From assembly GCA_009760855.2 (NCBI GenBank), contig WPIO01000002.1:8042001-8106000 (forward strand): 64,000 nt of DNA, written 5' to 3'. Below, one piece after another: positions 1-11,904 of this stretch (positions are counted from its first letter, which is position 1; each line of letters opens with the position of its first letter). The notes under the pieces were generated by a model, which saw nothing but the letters and a program-made list of their open reading frames with translations, did not search any database and was not told where the DNA came from. The stretch comes from Cristatella mucedo. Its lineage: Eukaryota; Bryozoa; Phylactolaemata; Cristatellidae. The position numbers and the translations under genes were made by a program.

Positions 1-1525
1 GCTTCCTCAGTTAACGGTCATTCATTTGTGTGGGTTTTTCTTTCGCGTAATTCCTCAGCTAGCCTCTGTTAATATGTATCTGCATGCTTTAATACTACCG
101 AACGTTTCTTTTAATTTATTGCGGGTACTCTGCACTAATGCACTCGCATCGCAGTAGTGCTCACAATTGATTGTTCGCGTTTTTGGTACGCTTGAATTTT
201 GGCTGAAAAGGAATTCGCACAGTTACATAAATACGTTTCCAAGAAATTAAACCTAGAATTTTGAGAAATTTTAAACCGAGCTGGAGCTAATAGAGCTGGG
301 ATAGTGGTGGTAGAGGTGCTTCATGAATTTGTCAGAAATTTCTAAGAATTCACTGAAAGTTTTAGAAGGTCCGGATTACAGACGAAAAGTTTTCGGAGGG
401 ATAGGCACAAACTCACATCAGGGCTATACTCTTGCATACATTGATTTTTTTTACAATGGTCCATAGAGCTTCAAAAAGGAGAGGGCGCTGGAAGGTGTGG
501 CGAGGTTTCAGGAAACTGGCAGAGTGAGGGGGCAGGGAGGTACTGAAGGATATGGCTTTCTTATTCTACTAAAAAGACGTGAGGGGCAAAGTAAAGTGAG
601 GTTGAGAGGTTTTTCTAAATGGCTCCCGTTCAACAATCTTGATGAATGAAGTACTAATAAGAATGAGATTTGCAATAAAAGAGACATTTAAAGCGTAGAG
701 TGACTGCATTTCGTGTGTTCCGCGGTGGCTAGTGATCCACACAAATAGCTTTGTCATTTTGTAGGAAGCTCGTGTCCACATTAAAACATATTAATTGGAT
801 GAGAAGAAGAAACGGACTTGTATCTTGATTTTAAGCTTCAAATTCACTTGAGAGCGGGCATATTTTTGTGTGCACTCACATGACACGTTATTATCTCCAA
901 GTTCAAACGAAGCCATATGTGACTAGTTCGATACAAGTAACGACTTTGTTCTTAATGCAGTCACTTAAAGTGCAGTTCATTCTCTATTATCTTACCCTAT
1001 CTGTCTGTTATTATCTGATATGTAAATCACCTCTGCGAACTAAAAGAGATGAGTTCCTTCATCATACTCTCACCTAATACACGGTACCTTGGTGGTCTTT
1101 TCTACCCGGGTTGCTAGTTATTTGATCGTTCATCGCCTCCACTTTCACGGTCTGCACTGCCCATGGTGAGTGGCTGAAAAATGCCAACGAGTCAGTCTTC
1201 GGGAGAAGTTTTTTTTCCTTTGTCCAGCATGCTTCACTGTCTGGCTCTCATTATTAACTTTGGAGGCTCGATGATAATGCGACAATGCGAGTGTAGGTGG
1301 AATTAAGAATCTGGTGACACTCGCCGATTATTTGAACAGTTTCGACGAAGGAAAGTCAATCATCTCCGTCTGGCACGGCCACTCTTCTAAGTGCGAAGGT
1401 TCGAATATTCCAGAATCTGCGGAATGCATGGCGTTCGTGATCTCCAGCAAGTGCTGTATAGTATAGGTTAGACAGTTTCAGAGCCTTCTGTGTAGATGAG
1501 AGTCGGATATATATAAAGGTTAGCT
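1..1525. other. No feature recognised
   Basis: AT-rich sequence. Short frames only; no exon, repeat or RNA gene that I can support. Confidence 0.5.
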
Positions 1526-1670
1526 GATTTAACAGCCTCATTTATATATCGGCAGAAGAGCCTAAACGGCTATCACCACGGTTTGCTGTAGGCAATAGAG
1601 AACCGCTCATTACCGGACTCAAACTCACGACCCGGGTCGTGAAATGCGAACACTTTAGCCCTGGGCTAAT
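1526..1670 (-). mobile_element. Second SINE-like family, copy 1
   Basis: Shares with 58507-58654 the order CCTCATTTATATAT..GCAGAAGAG..GGCTATCA..GCAATAG, then GGACTCAAACTCACGACC and a CTTTAGCCCTGGGCTAA end. On the minus strand the end reads as a tRNA-like head (TTAGCCCAGGGCTAAAG then GAGTTTGAGTCC). Confidence 0.55.
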
Positions 1671-3589
1671 ACGCAGGTTCTATACGCTCTTGCTGTAAGG
1701 TGAGGGGCAGGATCAAATGATTCCAGTCGTGCACTGCCGTCGTATCTAACGCAAGTCCAGCAGATTGACGGTTTTCTGGCTTCGTGCATCTAGAATTGCA
1801 AAATTGGAATTAATTTCAATGCTCGGGAAGTGAATGCTAACGGCTGCAATCCCCCATCTTAAACCTCGACATGCATCAAAGCATCGAGGACTTACTTACC
1901 TTAATTTAGCTTGGACTCAAATCTATAAGAATGTCTATGATTTCGCTTCTGGGACTACCAATGAGTGTGCAACTAATTATTCTTTTAATTGATGCCGTGG
2001 CGTCTATATGCCCCTACCTGCTCAGTCAAAGACCCGTGGCTGCATCAAAGGCAATCCGCTAAACAAAATTTGTGTTAGACGCAATCAATTTTTTTGGAAA
2101 ATGTCTCTAAGTAAATCCTATACAGAAAAAGAAAACGCGGACCCATGCTGAGGGGAATGCTTTGACCTAATTGTCGAACAGAAACCATCTTTATGCCTTC
2201 TGGTAGCAATTTTCCAGCCATTACAACCCAGTAATAGTCGTCGAAACTCTGGATGTACAGAGGTTTGAAACTGCGGTAGAATACTCTCGAACCGTTGCTC
2301 ACGCTCACAAAATTTGCTTCAAGAGTAAATTAATTTTGTCTTTGGTTATACATGGGTCAATTTTTACTGATTTATATCAAGAGAAGAACTAATAATATTG
2401 CAATAGATAAGCCTACAAGTACTCGCCGTATACACGGAGCTACATTTGTACGACCCTGAGGCTCAAGAGATTAAGTTCTCTGAGGGCGCTTTATCAAGTG
2501 CATTATTATTACTATTATTATTATAGCATTTTCTGACGGGTAGAGATTGCACCACCCAATTTTAATTCTTTTTTAAATTTTAATTTTTTTCTTTACACAA
2601 ATTGACTGGGTTGCATGTGCACACCTGCTTACAAAAAATTAAACTGCTGCCTTTCAGTTTGCTTTTTTAACTCACTTGTCTTTTCTGCAATGACAATCAT
2701 GAATAATAATAATCTTCGGATAATCATAGGCTGTGCTGGAATCGCGATAATATTCATTCGTACTCCAAGCGATATATCCAATTCAAATAGTGCTATTTCT
2801 AACAGCTGAAACCACGCTAAAAGTGTTCTATTGATTGCTTGCTTTGAAAAACAGTATGTCCACACTATCATAAATAACAGAAAATATAGAGCGTAGCTTT
2901 AAAGGGTCTTTAAAAACTAAAAGAACTCATTTTGTTATGTTGCTTTGTGTACAAAAGCCTCTCTTACTGCTATTGTCGTATTTGGTCAATCTGACACGCT
3001 ATAATGATAATGCAACTGCGATGACATTAGGATCATGTGTCGCTGTCATGATCTGAGCACAGAATAGCGGAATTGAACACTACCCCAACCTAACCGACCA
3101 CCTAACCAACGCGAAGCTAGAAATCATTTTTCAGGAATGGAGCTCAAAACTTTGTGGTAAGAAATCCTGACTGAATATTATTCTGACTAATAATAAGATT
3201 TTACGTTAAAAAGAAAGACATTCTTTTGTTAGAGGGCCCAGTATAGATTTCGCTTGCACAGGCACCAAAGGAAAAGCTGCCAGGGTGGGTAGGGTTCAGC
3301 AATCTCGTGGGGTCCACAGGTGCTTCTCCGCTGCTTTCCCTGACAAAAAGAGAACATCTCGCAGCTCACTCCGAGCAGAATCCAAGATCAAGCTTCAAAG
3401 GAAAGTCTCTGGGCAGCCAGCTTTCTCAATACGTCAAACCTAAGCTAAAAGATGCCAGTCTTGAGTGTTTTTCGTAAGCATGTCCCAAGGCTCGTATGTA
3501 GTTTGAGATACAGTGTACGCTTGCCACTGGGCAACGTAAAAACTCATTAGGACAACTCATTAGGTGAGTGAGCATTAAACACAGGTCGC
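1671..3589. other. Unassigned apart from a LINE tail
   Basis: Nothing supported except the family B tail at 2440-2535. Confidence 0.5.
2440..2535 (+). mobile_element. Family B LINE tail (solo 3' end)
   Basis: Carries AAGAGATTAAGTTCTCTGAGGG, CGCTTTATCAAGTGC and an ATT-rich tail, the terminal signature of family B. The preceding bases are weakly similar only. Confidence 0.65.
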
Positions 3590-5330
3590 CTAAAAACAGT
3601 GACTTTCCAAGTAATAAAAGGTTGAATATAAAGTGGATGTGATCCTTCTAAATGCATGTCGGTAAATGAGACCTGTCATTCTAGGGGTCTCATCAATAGC
3701 ATCGATACACCGTGACTCATCTGCCTTCTTAATAATAAGCTATGCAAAGCTACAATTATGGCTTACAATTACAGCCGACGGCTCTTCGGATTTACTCACA
3801 TAATTTTACAGAATTGTGCATGTCATTATCGTGCATATGGCATGTAAATGCCATGAATAGTAACGGCTCCTCACTTTCAAACTGCGATCCACGTGACATT
3901 GCAATAAAATCCACGAAAAGTAAGATTTTTCCACATATCATATAGACAGCTCTCTTTTAAGCTGGCAAGAAAAATTCCACGTAATTTTGCATGTGCGCTC
4001 TCGTGCAAACTGCATCCAAAGACCTGGCCCAGCCAGCACTTTCGAGCAGTGATCCAACGGCAATTTTTAAAATAAGCTGCACGAAGCTGCAGTTCTGATT
4101 TCATATCGGATAAAAATGGTTAACAGTTCTTGTTAACAAAATTTCACGCCAAATTCGCATTAAAGTTGTCTTGAAAATAATGCAAGAAGGCATGGCCCAG
4201 CCAGTATTACAGCTCTTTCTAAAAAACGATCAACCTACCTCACCCAAAATAAGCAATACGAAGCAGCTACTTTTGTAATAATAGACAGTGATGCGTCTAG
4301 TTCATGCACAGAATTTCACGTTATTGGCGTGCATCCATCCAAGCGATCCGATCGAGCTAGTGGACAAGCTCTTTAGGATGACGATCCACGTTCTCATTCC
4401 AAAATAAGCTGCCCGAAGCAGCAATTTTGATTTTCATATTAAAGGCACCAGGTTTTCAAGTTAAGGTGCAAACTTAATTTCACGACGTTCACGCACGAGA
4501 GCTTTTATGCCAATTTACCTTTAAAAGTTCTCAGCTGTGTCAAACACTTGGCATTTCCATACTGCAATACAATTGCCGCCGTGCAGAAAATAAACATCAG
4601 TAAGCTTGAATTTAAATTATTTAGGCAGACACACGATTTTCTAATTAATGCACATGCCATGGCGCTCGAGCATTTTTGGCAGAAATGGCCGCCAAAGAAG
4701 ACTCATTCCAACTAGTGATCCATCATTAACCTCGCAAATATAATTTTTTGAAACTGCAATCAAAATTTCACTCTAAAGAGAACAATACCTGTATTGCACG
4801 CGGCGTTCTCATCATAGTGCGTGCACGTTCTAGTGCAGATGGCCTCCAAGGTCAGCCCAACAAAAGGCCAGGAATATTCGAACTGCGGTTCGCTTGAAAT
4901 ACTGAAAATAAGCTTAAAGAGGCTACAATTTTTTGCAGGAGATGCTTTTTTTCTTATCGTTTATCCTCATAATTTTACGTCATTAAGCGTGTTCATGCTA
5001 TGACAATGGCAATTGCAAACGGCCCTCAAGGTTGACCTATCTAGAGACCCAGAGTTTCGAATTGCGCTTAATTTACAGTGTAATAAATAAGCTTCTTGAA
5101 CATTTGATTCAAATTGCGCATTTCAGAAAATTGTGTACCTAATTTATCCGCAAAATTACACGCCATTGCACAAAAAACACTACACCATACAAACGGCCTG
5201 CACAAGCCCGCCCATTCCATACTCAGTTGGGATTCAGTTGGGAATCAACAACTCGGCAATCCAAATATCGATCCACGAGTTTGTATTAGAGAAAGGTTTT
5301 CCCTGACTGTTTTTCCAAGATATATATGTA
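3590..5330. repeat. Diverged tandem array, unit about 155-180 bp
   Basis: A block like AAAATAAGCTGCACGAAGCT followed by a CAATTTTGATTTTCATA-like stretch recurs near 3735, 4068, 4246, 4401, 4585, 4735, 4905 and 5085. Between them recur TAATTTCACG (or TTTTACG) plus GCGTGCA, and a GGCC(C/T)..AAGGTC..TTCGAACTGCGATCCA block. Spacing of 155-180 bp and low identity suggest an old satellite-like array. No protein coding is evident. Confidence 0.55.
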
Positions 5331-7849
5331 TATGATCCATTAATACGGCTGCATGACTTGTGACGTTGCCTGGAACACTAACCTACCGGCATCTGGTCAG
5401 GATAATCGTATGGGGGCACACATTGACCTTGGCTGTTGTCATTGGAGAAAGGCAATTTTATAGCTACACAAGTTTGAATGTCGGTTTGGTTGAACTGTGC
5501 TTTGAAGTGTCGCACAAGCAGATATTTTTCATATTTACTCTGAGCACAGTTGCTTGTAAGATGTAACCGTTTGTCGAGGTGTGCACGGAGACTTGTAACT
5601 GAAAAAGTTAATCGCAGTTCGCCAGGGGCAGGCCGAAGGCCAAAGCAGTGCCTTTGCAATATATTTGCTTGAGCAAGCTCGCGTTTAATGATGACGTGAT
5701 GACACAGCGAGAGTGAGACTAAGATATAAACACTATTTTGTTAAATGCAATCGATATCAAGCTGTAGCGCAAATTTCCTTTTGCACACGGCAAGTAGATG
5801 GCTCAGTGAGGATGACAGACAGGCTGTACTACCATGCTTTCAGCAGAGGCTTTTTACATGAAAACTCCAATGCCCAACAGCAATAAAAAAATTGATAAGC
5901 TCTTAACACACTATCTGCAAAATGGGAGCTAAGCGAAGCACATTTTTGTATAGCAAGTGGATCAAAGCCAAACAAGATTCGGCTCGACTTCCTGCTGTGG
6001 CTTCGAGGGCTATTTGCTCGAGGACGCGCTTGTACAATAGGGTCAAATTTCTTCAGTAAAATGGGGATACAGTTTTCTGTGTGACATCAACCTTGCAACT
6101 AAAAATTGGACCTTCAAAGAGCCCACCTCAATACAGGCAAAGTGGATCGCAGTTCAAAAGATCCGGATACACCTGCGGGCCAGTCCTTTTGATGTTATAA
6201 CCCTGAGAATGTTCAATGTTCAATAGGGTCAAAATTAGCAGGAAGACTTGGAGCATCGTAATCACCAATATGGAATTGAAAGCACAGCTTTTTGAAGCTT
6301 AATGTGGAAACGGCCTTTGGATCACTTGTATTCATAAAGACCCTTTGCAAATAAATAAAAGTCCATCTGTATGAACGACTCCGTTGGGACTCGATCTGCA
6401 TCGTCGATAGCAAAAAATGCAAAAATCACCTGCAAACTGTCGCTTGACTTGAATTTTTAAAAGAAATATTTAGAGGGCAAAGAAACGAATTTTTGTAAAT
6501 TCATCTAGTTCCAGACAAGAAAATAGCTCTATTTAGGATTGCCTTATTAAAAGTTATGCTCAATTAATTACAATTAATGTCCTTTTCTTTTCCAGTGATG
6601 GTATAAATTGACAAAAAATTACATACTAAAGAGAAGATATTACTATAGACATAATTTATTTTATTGATTAATAATAGATATTGATTTGTGAGCTAACACT
6701 CGTGCGTTGTTAATATTCAGAGCCCTATGCGGTAATGCTCATGCCATCAGCTGAACATAACAAATCATATTGGCCTGCATTCTGGACACGATCAAATATT
6801 TAAAAAAGTTTTTCTGAAAATAAATGTAAGTTCTGTATGAATCGGTTTTGCGAGAATCAGTTCTGTGTGAATATATGGCTACATCAATTAAAACCTATAA
6901 AGTTGCCGTGACTGATTGATCATCTTGATAACAAGTACACAATTAAGGTCTATTCTCAGTCGGAGTGCCAGATACTTGGTCCTACAAGCTCTCGGACCTC
7001 ATGCATTCACATATTTCGTGATAGGGGCTGCCAGGGACCGATCACAAACATGGGCTTGGCCAGTGCGCTTGCTTGCATTAAAGTGACTATTTGATCTGAT
7101 AGGGAGATGACAGTTTTATTTAATGTCAGACGGTCTTAGCATAAACATTTTTGAAACTGGTAATTCAAACTGGCATTAAGTGAGATCGGATTCCAAATGC
7201 TGATCTGAAATTCATAGATGAAGGTGAGCAAGTTGTTGTACTTTAGTAACTTCCATATGACACCCTCCGGATGAGAGTGGTCGAGGCGCGTGATTGCAAT
7301 TGGGTGGTATCCGGTTTCCTGCTTAGTGGCAGTGCAGGCAGTAGCAGTAGCCTGTTTTCAACGTTTTGACACTCCAACAGGGGATCAATATTGCTAAAGG
7401 ACAAATGGCTAAGCGCCGAAAGCACCAAGCTCGGGCGATACTCATTTCTTGTGCTAGCATGCTGACACCTGCACCCGCGTAGGCATCTTTGCTTCTCTCT
7501 CTATAGATAAGCTCCAATTGCTTCTACTTACCTTTGCGGTGCAGTCATTGTAATAACTGCCAGACTAAGTTGGGCTGAGAAATCAGCCACAACGCAAAAG
7601 CATAGTGAAAAAGGCTTGTAGGATATCTGCGTTTTATCGACTTTAGCGAGTTGACCGCCTGCATACTTCCAGCTTTGAAGTTGAACTAAAAAAAGTCAAA
7701 TTGAGCGTTCCATTTTCATTTTCTGAGCTAAAAAATCTCGAAGGGGTCCGATAGTGCAATATAAAATAGCCATATTCTAGCACTAATTCTTAAGCATCCC
7801 GTGTCCCCAGAAATCATCTGATAGTTGCTAGAACAACGGAGACAGCTGC

Positions 7850-8106
7850 TACTGGACAAACTCTATTCTACTTTTCAGCTGTCCGGAGCTGCTACCTCCA
7901 CGCTACGCACTACCTCAATTGCCCTCTTGACTTAGTTATACGTCTCACTTTCTCTTTATTGCGTGAGATGAAGCCTGGTGTCTCTACCGAGTGTGTACCC
8001 CAAACCGCTTAGGCTTCGAGTGCACCACAGAAAACTCTCTTGCGTAGCACCCACATAGTCCTCGTGGCCTTGTGGAGTTACGGGGGATATACATTACATT
8101 TCATTA
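7850..8106 (+). mobile_element. Family A LINE 3'-end fragment
   Basis: Shares the terminal segment seen at 29200-29400: CACTACCTCAA, CACTTTCTCTTTATTGCG, AACCGCTTAGGCT, AAAACTCTCTTGCGTA, then a TACATTACATT end. It is diverged and non-coding. Confidence 0.7.
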
Positions 8107-8674
8107 CAATATCTAGGTCAGCTGCTACAGCAGGCCAGCTGTTGCTGACAAAGTTGTACGCCATATTCCTCCGTTGATTGTTGCCCTTCCCGTTGCGACG
8201 CAGCAAGCGAAGATTCGTATAAGGCCACTATCTGCCACCTGGAGTCAACAAGGTGGCTGCCAGTTCATCGCTCGCTATCCTGTTTGTCGAGAGACGGGCT
8301 CCACCTGCTTGACTACAAGACGCTCTATCGTGCCGCTGCACCCGAGAGATTAAATCTTCATATTAAAAACCACGAAGGTGCTAATCGCTGTAAAATAGCT
8401 AACTGACGCACACCATCGGCGGACCAGAGTGGCAAAGGTGGGAGCGCTTTGAACGTCGCTAAAACTAAGCTCTGGCTCCTTGGGTTGTCGGCGAGACGGT
8501 ATGCTCTAATCGGCTAGAATGAGTGCACACCTGGGCTGCAAAGCACTGCCGCGTTGGCTAACCGCAGATTGAATTAATTTACTAGCTACCTGGCACCTGT
8601 CTGACTGGCAGCTGACCCTGACAAGTTGACGTACTCCCTTACCTCAAGGTGGCAGTGGTAAGTGACCAAAAAAA

Positions 8675-8698
8675 AGAAGAACGCTCGAACGTTCTTCT
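8675..8698. repeat. 9-bp hairpin
   Basis: AGAAGAACG and CGTTCTTCT flank a 6-nt loop. Shorter than the other three and could be chance. Confidence 0.6.
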
Positions 8699-9311
8699 GA
8701 AATTGCAGCGTAAGTCAATGGAAAGTAAGCCTCCAGGTGCACTTGGCTTGAGTCCACAAAATTATGAGACGCTTAATCTAGACGTGTCCCGTAACACCTC
8801 GAATCTCTCATGTTAGCATGCTATTATGGTTAACTAGATAAAAAAACGGGCTGCGAATTATCTGAACAGCGAGCAGGAGATTTTGCCTTAGACAGAGTCT
8901 GTAAAAAGAAGACGTTGTATTGCCGGCAATCGAGCTCAGCGCATTAACAGCCTCGGCCCGCAACGGCTCGATACAAAATCGTTACTTCAGATTGGACATC
9001 CGGCTCCACAAGGAGAATGACATTTTGGTCCAGGTTACACTTCGTGTTCTTTGTGCAAGGCGAACTAATTCAGTTTGCTGACTCAAATTTTTCATATTTA
9101 ACTAAGAAAGTATCATGAATAATGTATTGGTCTTCGCAGCACTTCCAGTTGCACTTGGAATCGATCGACATGCTGCCATGGTTGCATCATGTAAATTGAA
9201 CCACTTTGGCTTCCCTCTCGGGTCTCCATTGGCGAGGCTTCTTTTTCTATTGCCAGTCTCTGTTCGGAATGTAAAGTGATTTACATAAGCGATATGCATT
9301 TCGGGGGTAAA

Positions 9312-9385
9312 GTGATATACTTAAGGCGGTTGCTCTTCACACCTCGGTCCTGAGGTTGTGGGTTCAAATCCTTCGGTGGGCTTCG
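9312..9385 (+). mobile_element. tRNA-like SINE head with strong box B
   Basis: GTGGGTTCAAATCC is a near-perfect pol III box B, preceded by CTTAAGGCGGTTGCTC as a box A-like stretch and a CTCGGTCCTGAG hairpin. It does not fold into a full cloverleaf by eye, so a tRNA-derived repeat is more likely than a tRNA gene. Confidence 0.4.
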
Positions 9386-9567
9386 GTCTTTGTTACTGCT
9401 GCAAGCTTTAAGGTTCTTCTGTCGCTATAAAAAAGTAGCTGTTAAATAGCTAGTATATGAGAGTTATAAAATTAATAGACAAAGGAACTCAAAAATGAAC
9501 CGACCAATTCATCTGATATTTCAAGTTAAGCGAGCAGCGCGTGGGAGAGCTTGATCTGTGAACTGAG

Positions 9568-9678
9568 ATCGGTGTCAATGCTGCCAATGTCTCCAAACGT
9601 TCGCAGCTCCTTTTCTTCAGGGATAGCAATCAGCTTCTGGCGCTGAAAATCGTCGACAAGAGCAAGTGTCAGCCAGAG
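9568..9678 (+). CDS. Pseudokinase exon a: glycine-loop strand and ALK lysine
   Basis: The frame reads [11 protein letters not shown] then [11 protein letters not shown] and ends CQPE before a GTGAGT donor at 9679. ALK matches the VAIK lysine strand of protein kinases. Only one glycine of the GxGxxG loop remains. The start is set by an in-frame TGA 6 nt upstream and by the AG at 9566-9567, which has a poor pyrimidine tract, so the 5' boundary is the weakest part. Confidence 0.7.
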
Positions 9679-11832
9679 GTGAGTGAGGCTGCCTACCTGA
9701 GCAGCAAGCCCAACCCTCCCAGTCCTCACATTCGTCTCTAGTGATTTCAATAGCGCTTACAGGAGGCTTGCGGCTCGTCATTGTTGCTGCTCGTTTTTCG
9801 CCGTCAATGCGATTCGCTCGCCTCGGAACGCACCATCTTGTGACGTCTAGGAGCTTCGTGTAGTAGCGAAGGAAGTGGGCCTACTTCGCGACGTCAAGCA
9901 CGCCAACATCATTGGGCTTGTGGAGGAGTTCGAAACGAGCGAAGCCTGGTACCTTGTAATGGACTTGGATGAGGTAAGCATTTGCAATTCAGTGGGATTA
10001 TCCAATTCTTCGTAATCGCTCCAATTAAGTCGCCCTTGTCGGAGCTAATCTTCTCCGATTGACAGTAAGTCCCGCGTCTAGTCATTTGACTGCTTGCACA
10101 TCGATGTAGCTGACTGAACGTCACTAGAAAGCCACTAAATAGCTGCTAGGCTTGTTCCGTAGGAACATCAACTGAAATTCTAGCAGGTAAGAATTGAACA
10201 TTGACATCCTATTTTAACTTCCGACAACAGCCCGACGCGCTGCTCTCGTATATACTAAGATAGCGTAGTCATATTTTGCACAGCAACTTCAATCGACTCT
10301 ACAAGCTAGAAAATTGACTGCTATGACTGCCCGTCATGCAACGCGACCAATACCGCAAAAGTAATTGTAAAAATGCCTTTTCAGATGTGAATTTAGAGTT
10401 ATTTAATCCCGCGCCAGTGGCTATTCGAGGCAAGCCCAAGAGATGACCATGACTAAAAGTAGAACTCGCTCGAACAAGCGACGAATTCTGTTTGCTTTAG
10501 CTGACTGTCCGCTAAGCAGTGCCTTTTTTAAACATTGCTTCCCGATGGAAATGACATCTCAAAGTTTTATTTTATATGCGTTTTGAAGTGTGGCTGGGAG
10601 GACAGTGTCAAGGCCTGGCCCCACAGCCTACTCCCCTGAGCGTTATACTGGGTATCCGACCTGTCGCAGCTCTTCAAGCGAGTCGGAGCCTTATTTCCTG
10701 AAGTTTGTATACTCGTCAGTGCCTTCTGGAGAGCATGCTATCGCAGTTAAATCGCTGCAATTGTATTATGGTCGAAATTCATGGTTGGCGTGCCTACTTG
10801 CGAATGGCTGATCTGGCAGTGGCGGTGGCTATATTCATCGCCCACACCGTAAAATGACACCGATGCAGCCGTCGACGTCGGGGCCGTTGGAAAAATCTTT
10901 GCTGAGCTGCACATTTATGCTTGGACAAGGAATATTTTTGTAATCCGGTCTAACACTGGCAAATATTTCTGAGGTAGTAAAGCACACCCTTCGCCGACAT
11001 CGGAATTTGATAGTGCTAGCATCCACTGAGAAGCTAAGCACGTTGCATTTCGCCATGAAACAGTGAGGCGAGAACGTAGAGCGTTGGTTACTATTATAAG
11101 ACTACATTCTTAAATCTGCTATTTAATAAGTACTAATGTGTAGCTGAACACCAGATCGACATAGCGTGCAACGACTAAAATGCGGAGCGGAACACTCAGG
11201 AAAGAGAACCGGGTTCTTCTAGGCCAAGGTCTACCCAAGCCTGACGCGTGCCTGGGCACGAGCTAGTGCTCAGTCTCCGGGGCGTCCGAGGCTGCCCAAG
11301 CAGCAACCTGCATCGCGACTGTTGGATACATGTGACGGTCCTGAAACTGCCGTTATGCTGCACTCTGTAATGCGTCATCTGGTGCTCGGAGCAGCACGGC
11401 TAGACTAATCTGCGACGACTCGCTTGAGCAAGTACAGCTGGTATGCAACTCAGCAGCTAGGCTTGTCTGCCGAGAGCGTCGCATTTGCCACATCGCACCA
11501 CTGCTCACCGAACTGCAATGGCTCAAAATCAAGCAGCATATCGAAGCCTGGAACTCACTCCACACACATACACGTCTCAACTTCCCCTGACACGACGACA
11601 TTTAAAAATAAGGTTAAAGACGCACCTCTTTATCACAGCACGTAGTGGGTCCTCTTGATTCGTCTTTTGCGTGCTTATGCACGCTGACACTGTGGGTGCT
11701 ACTGCTAACCATATTTTGTATGTTGACACTGTGCATGTCACCTCTAAGCATGTTATGCTATTTGACATTGTGCATGCTTATTTACAGCAAATATAAAGTA
11801 CCTAGTGAGAGAGAGAGAGAGAGTGAGAGAGA

Positions 11833-11904
<72 letters not shown>

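Larger units (their letters stand above)
5331..9567. other. Unassigned; expected site of pseudokinase 5' exon
   Basis: Holds one family A LINE end (7850-8106) and a tRNA-like head (9312-9385). The first exon(s) of the pseudokinase should lie here or further left but could not be pinned. A frame at about 8280-8400 (SRDGLHLLDYKTLYRAAAPE) reads like protein but matches nothing I know. Confidence 0.4.

Noticed and set aside
9312-9385. Functional tRNA gene
   Set aside because: Good box B, but no complete cloverleaf or acceptor stem by eye; treated as tRNA-derived repeat.
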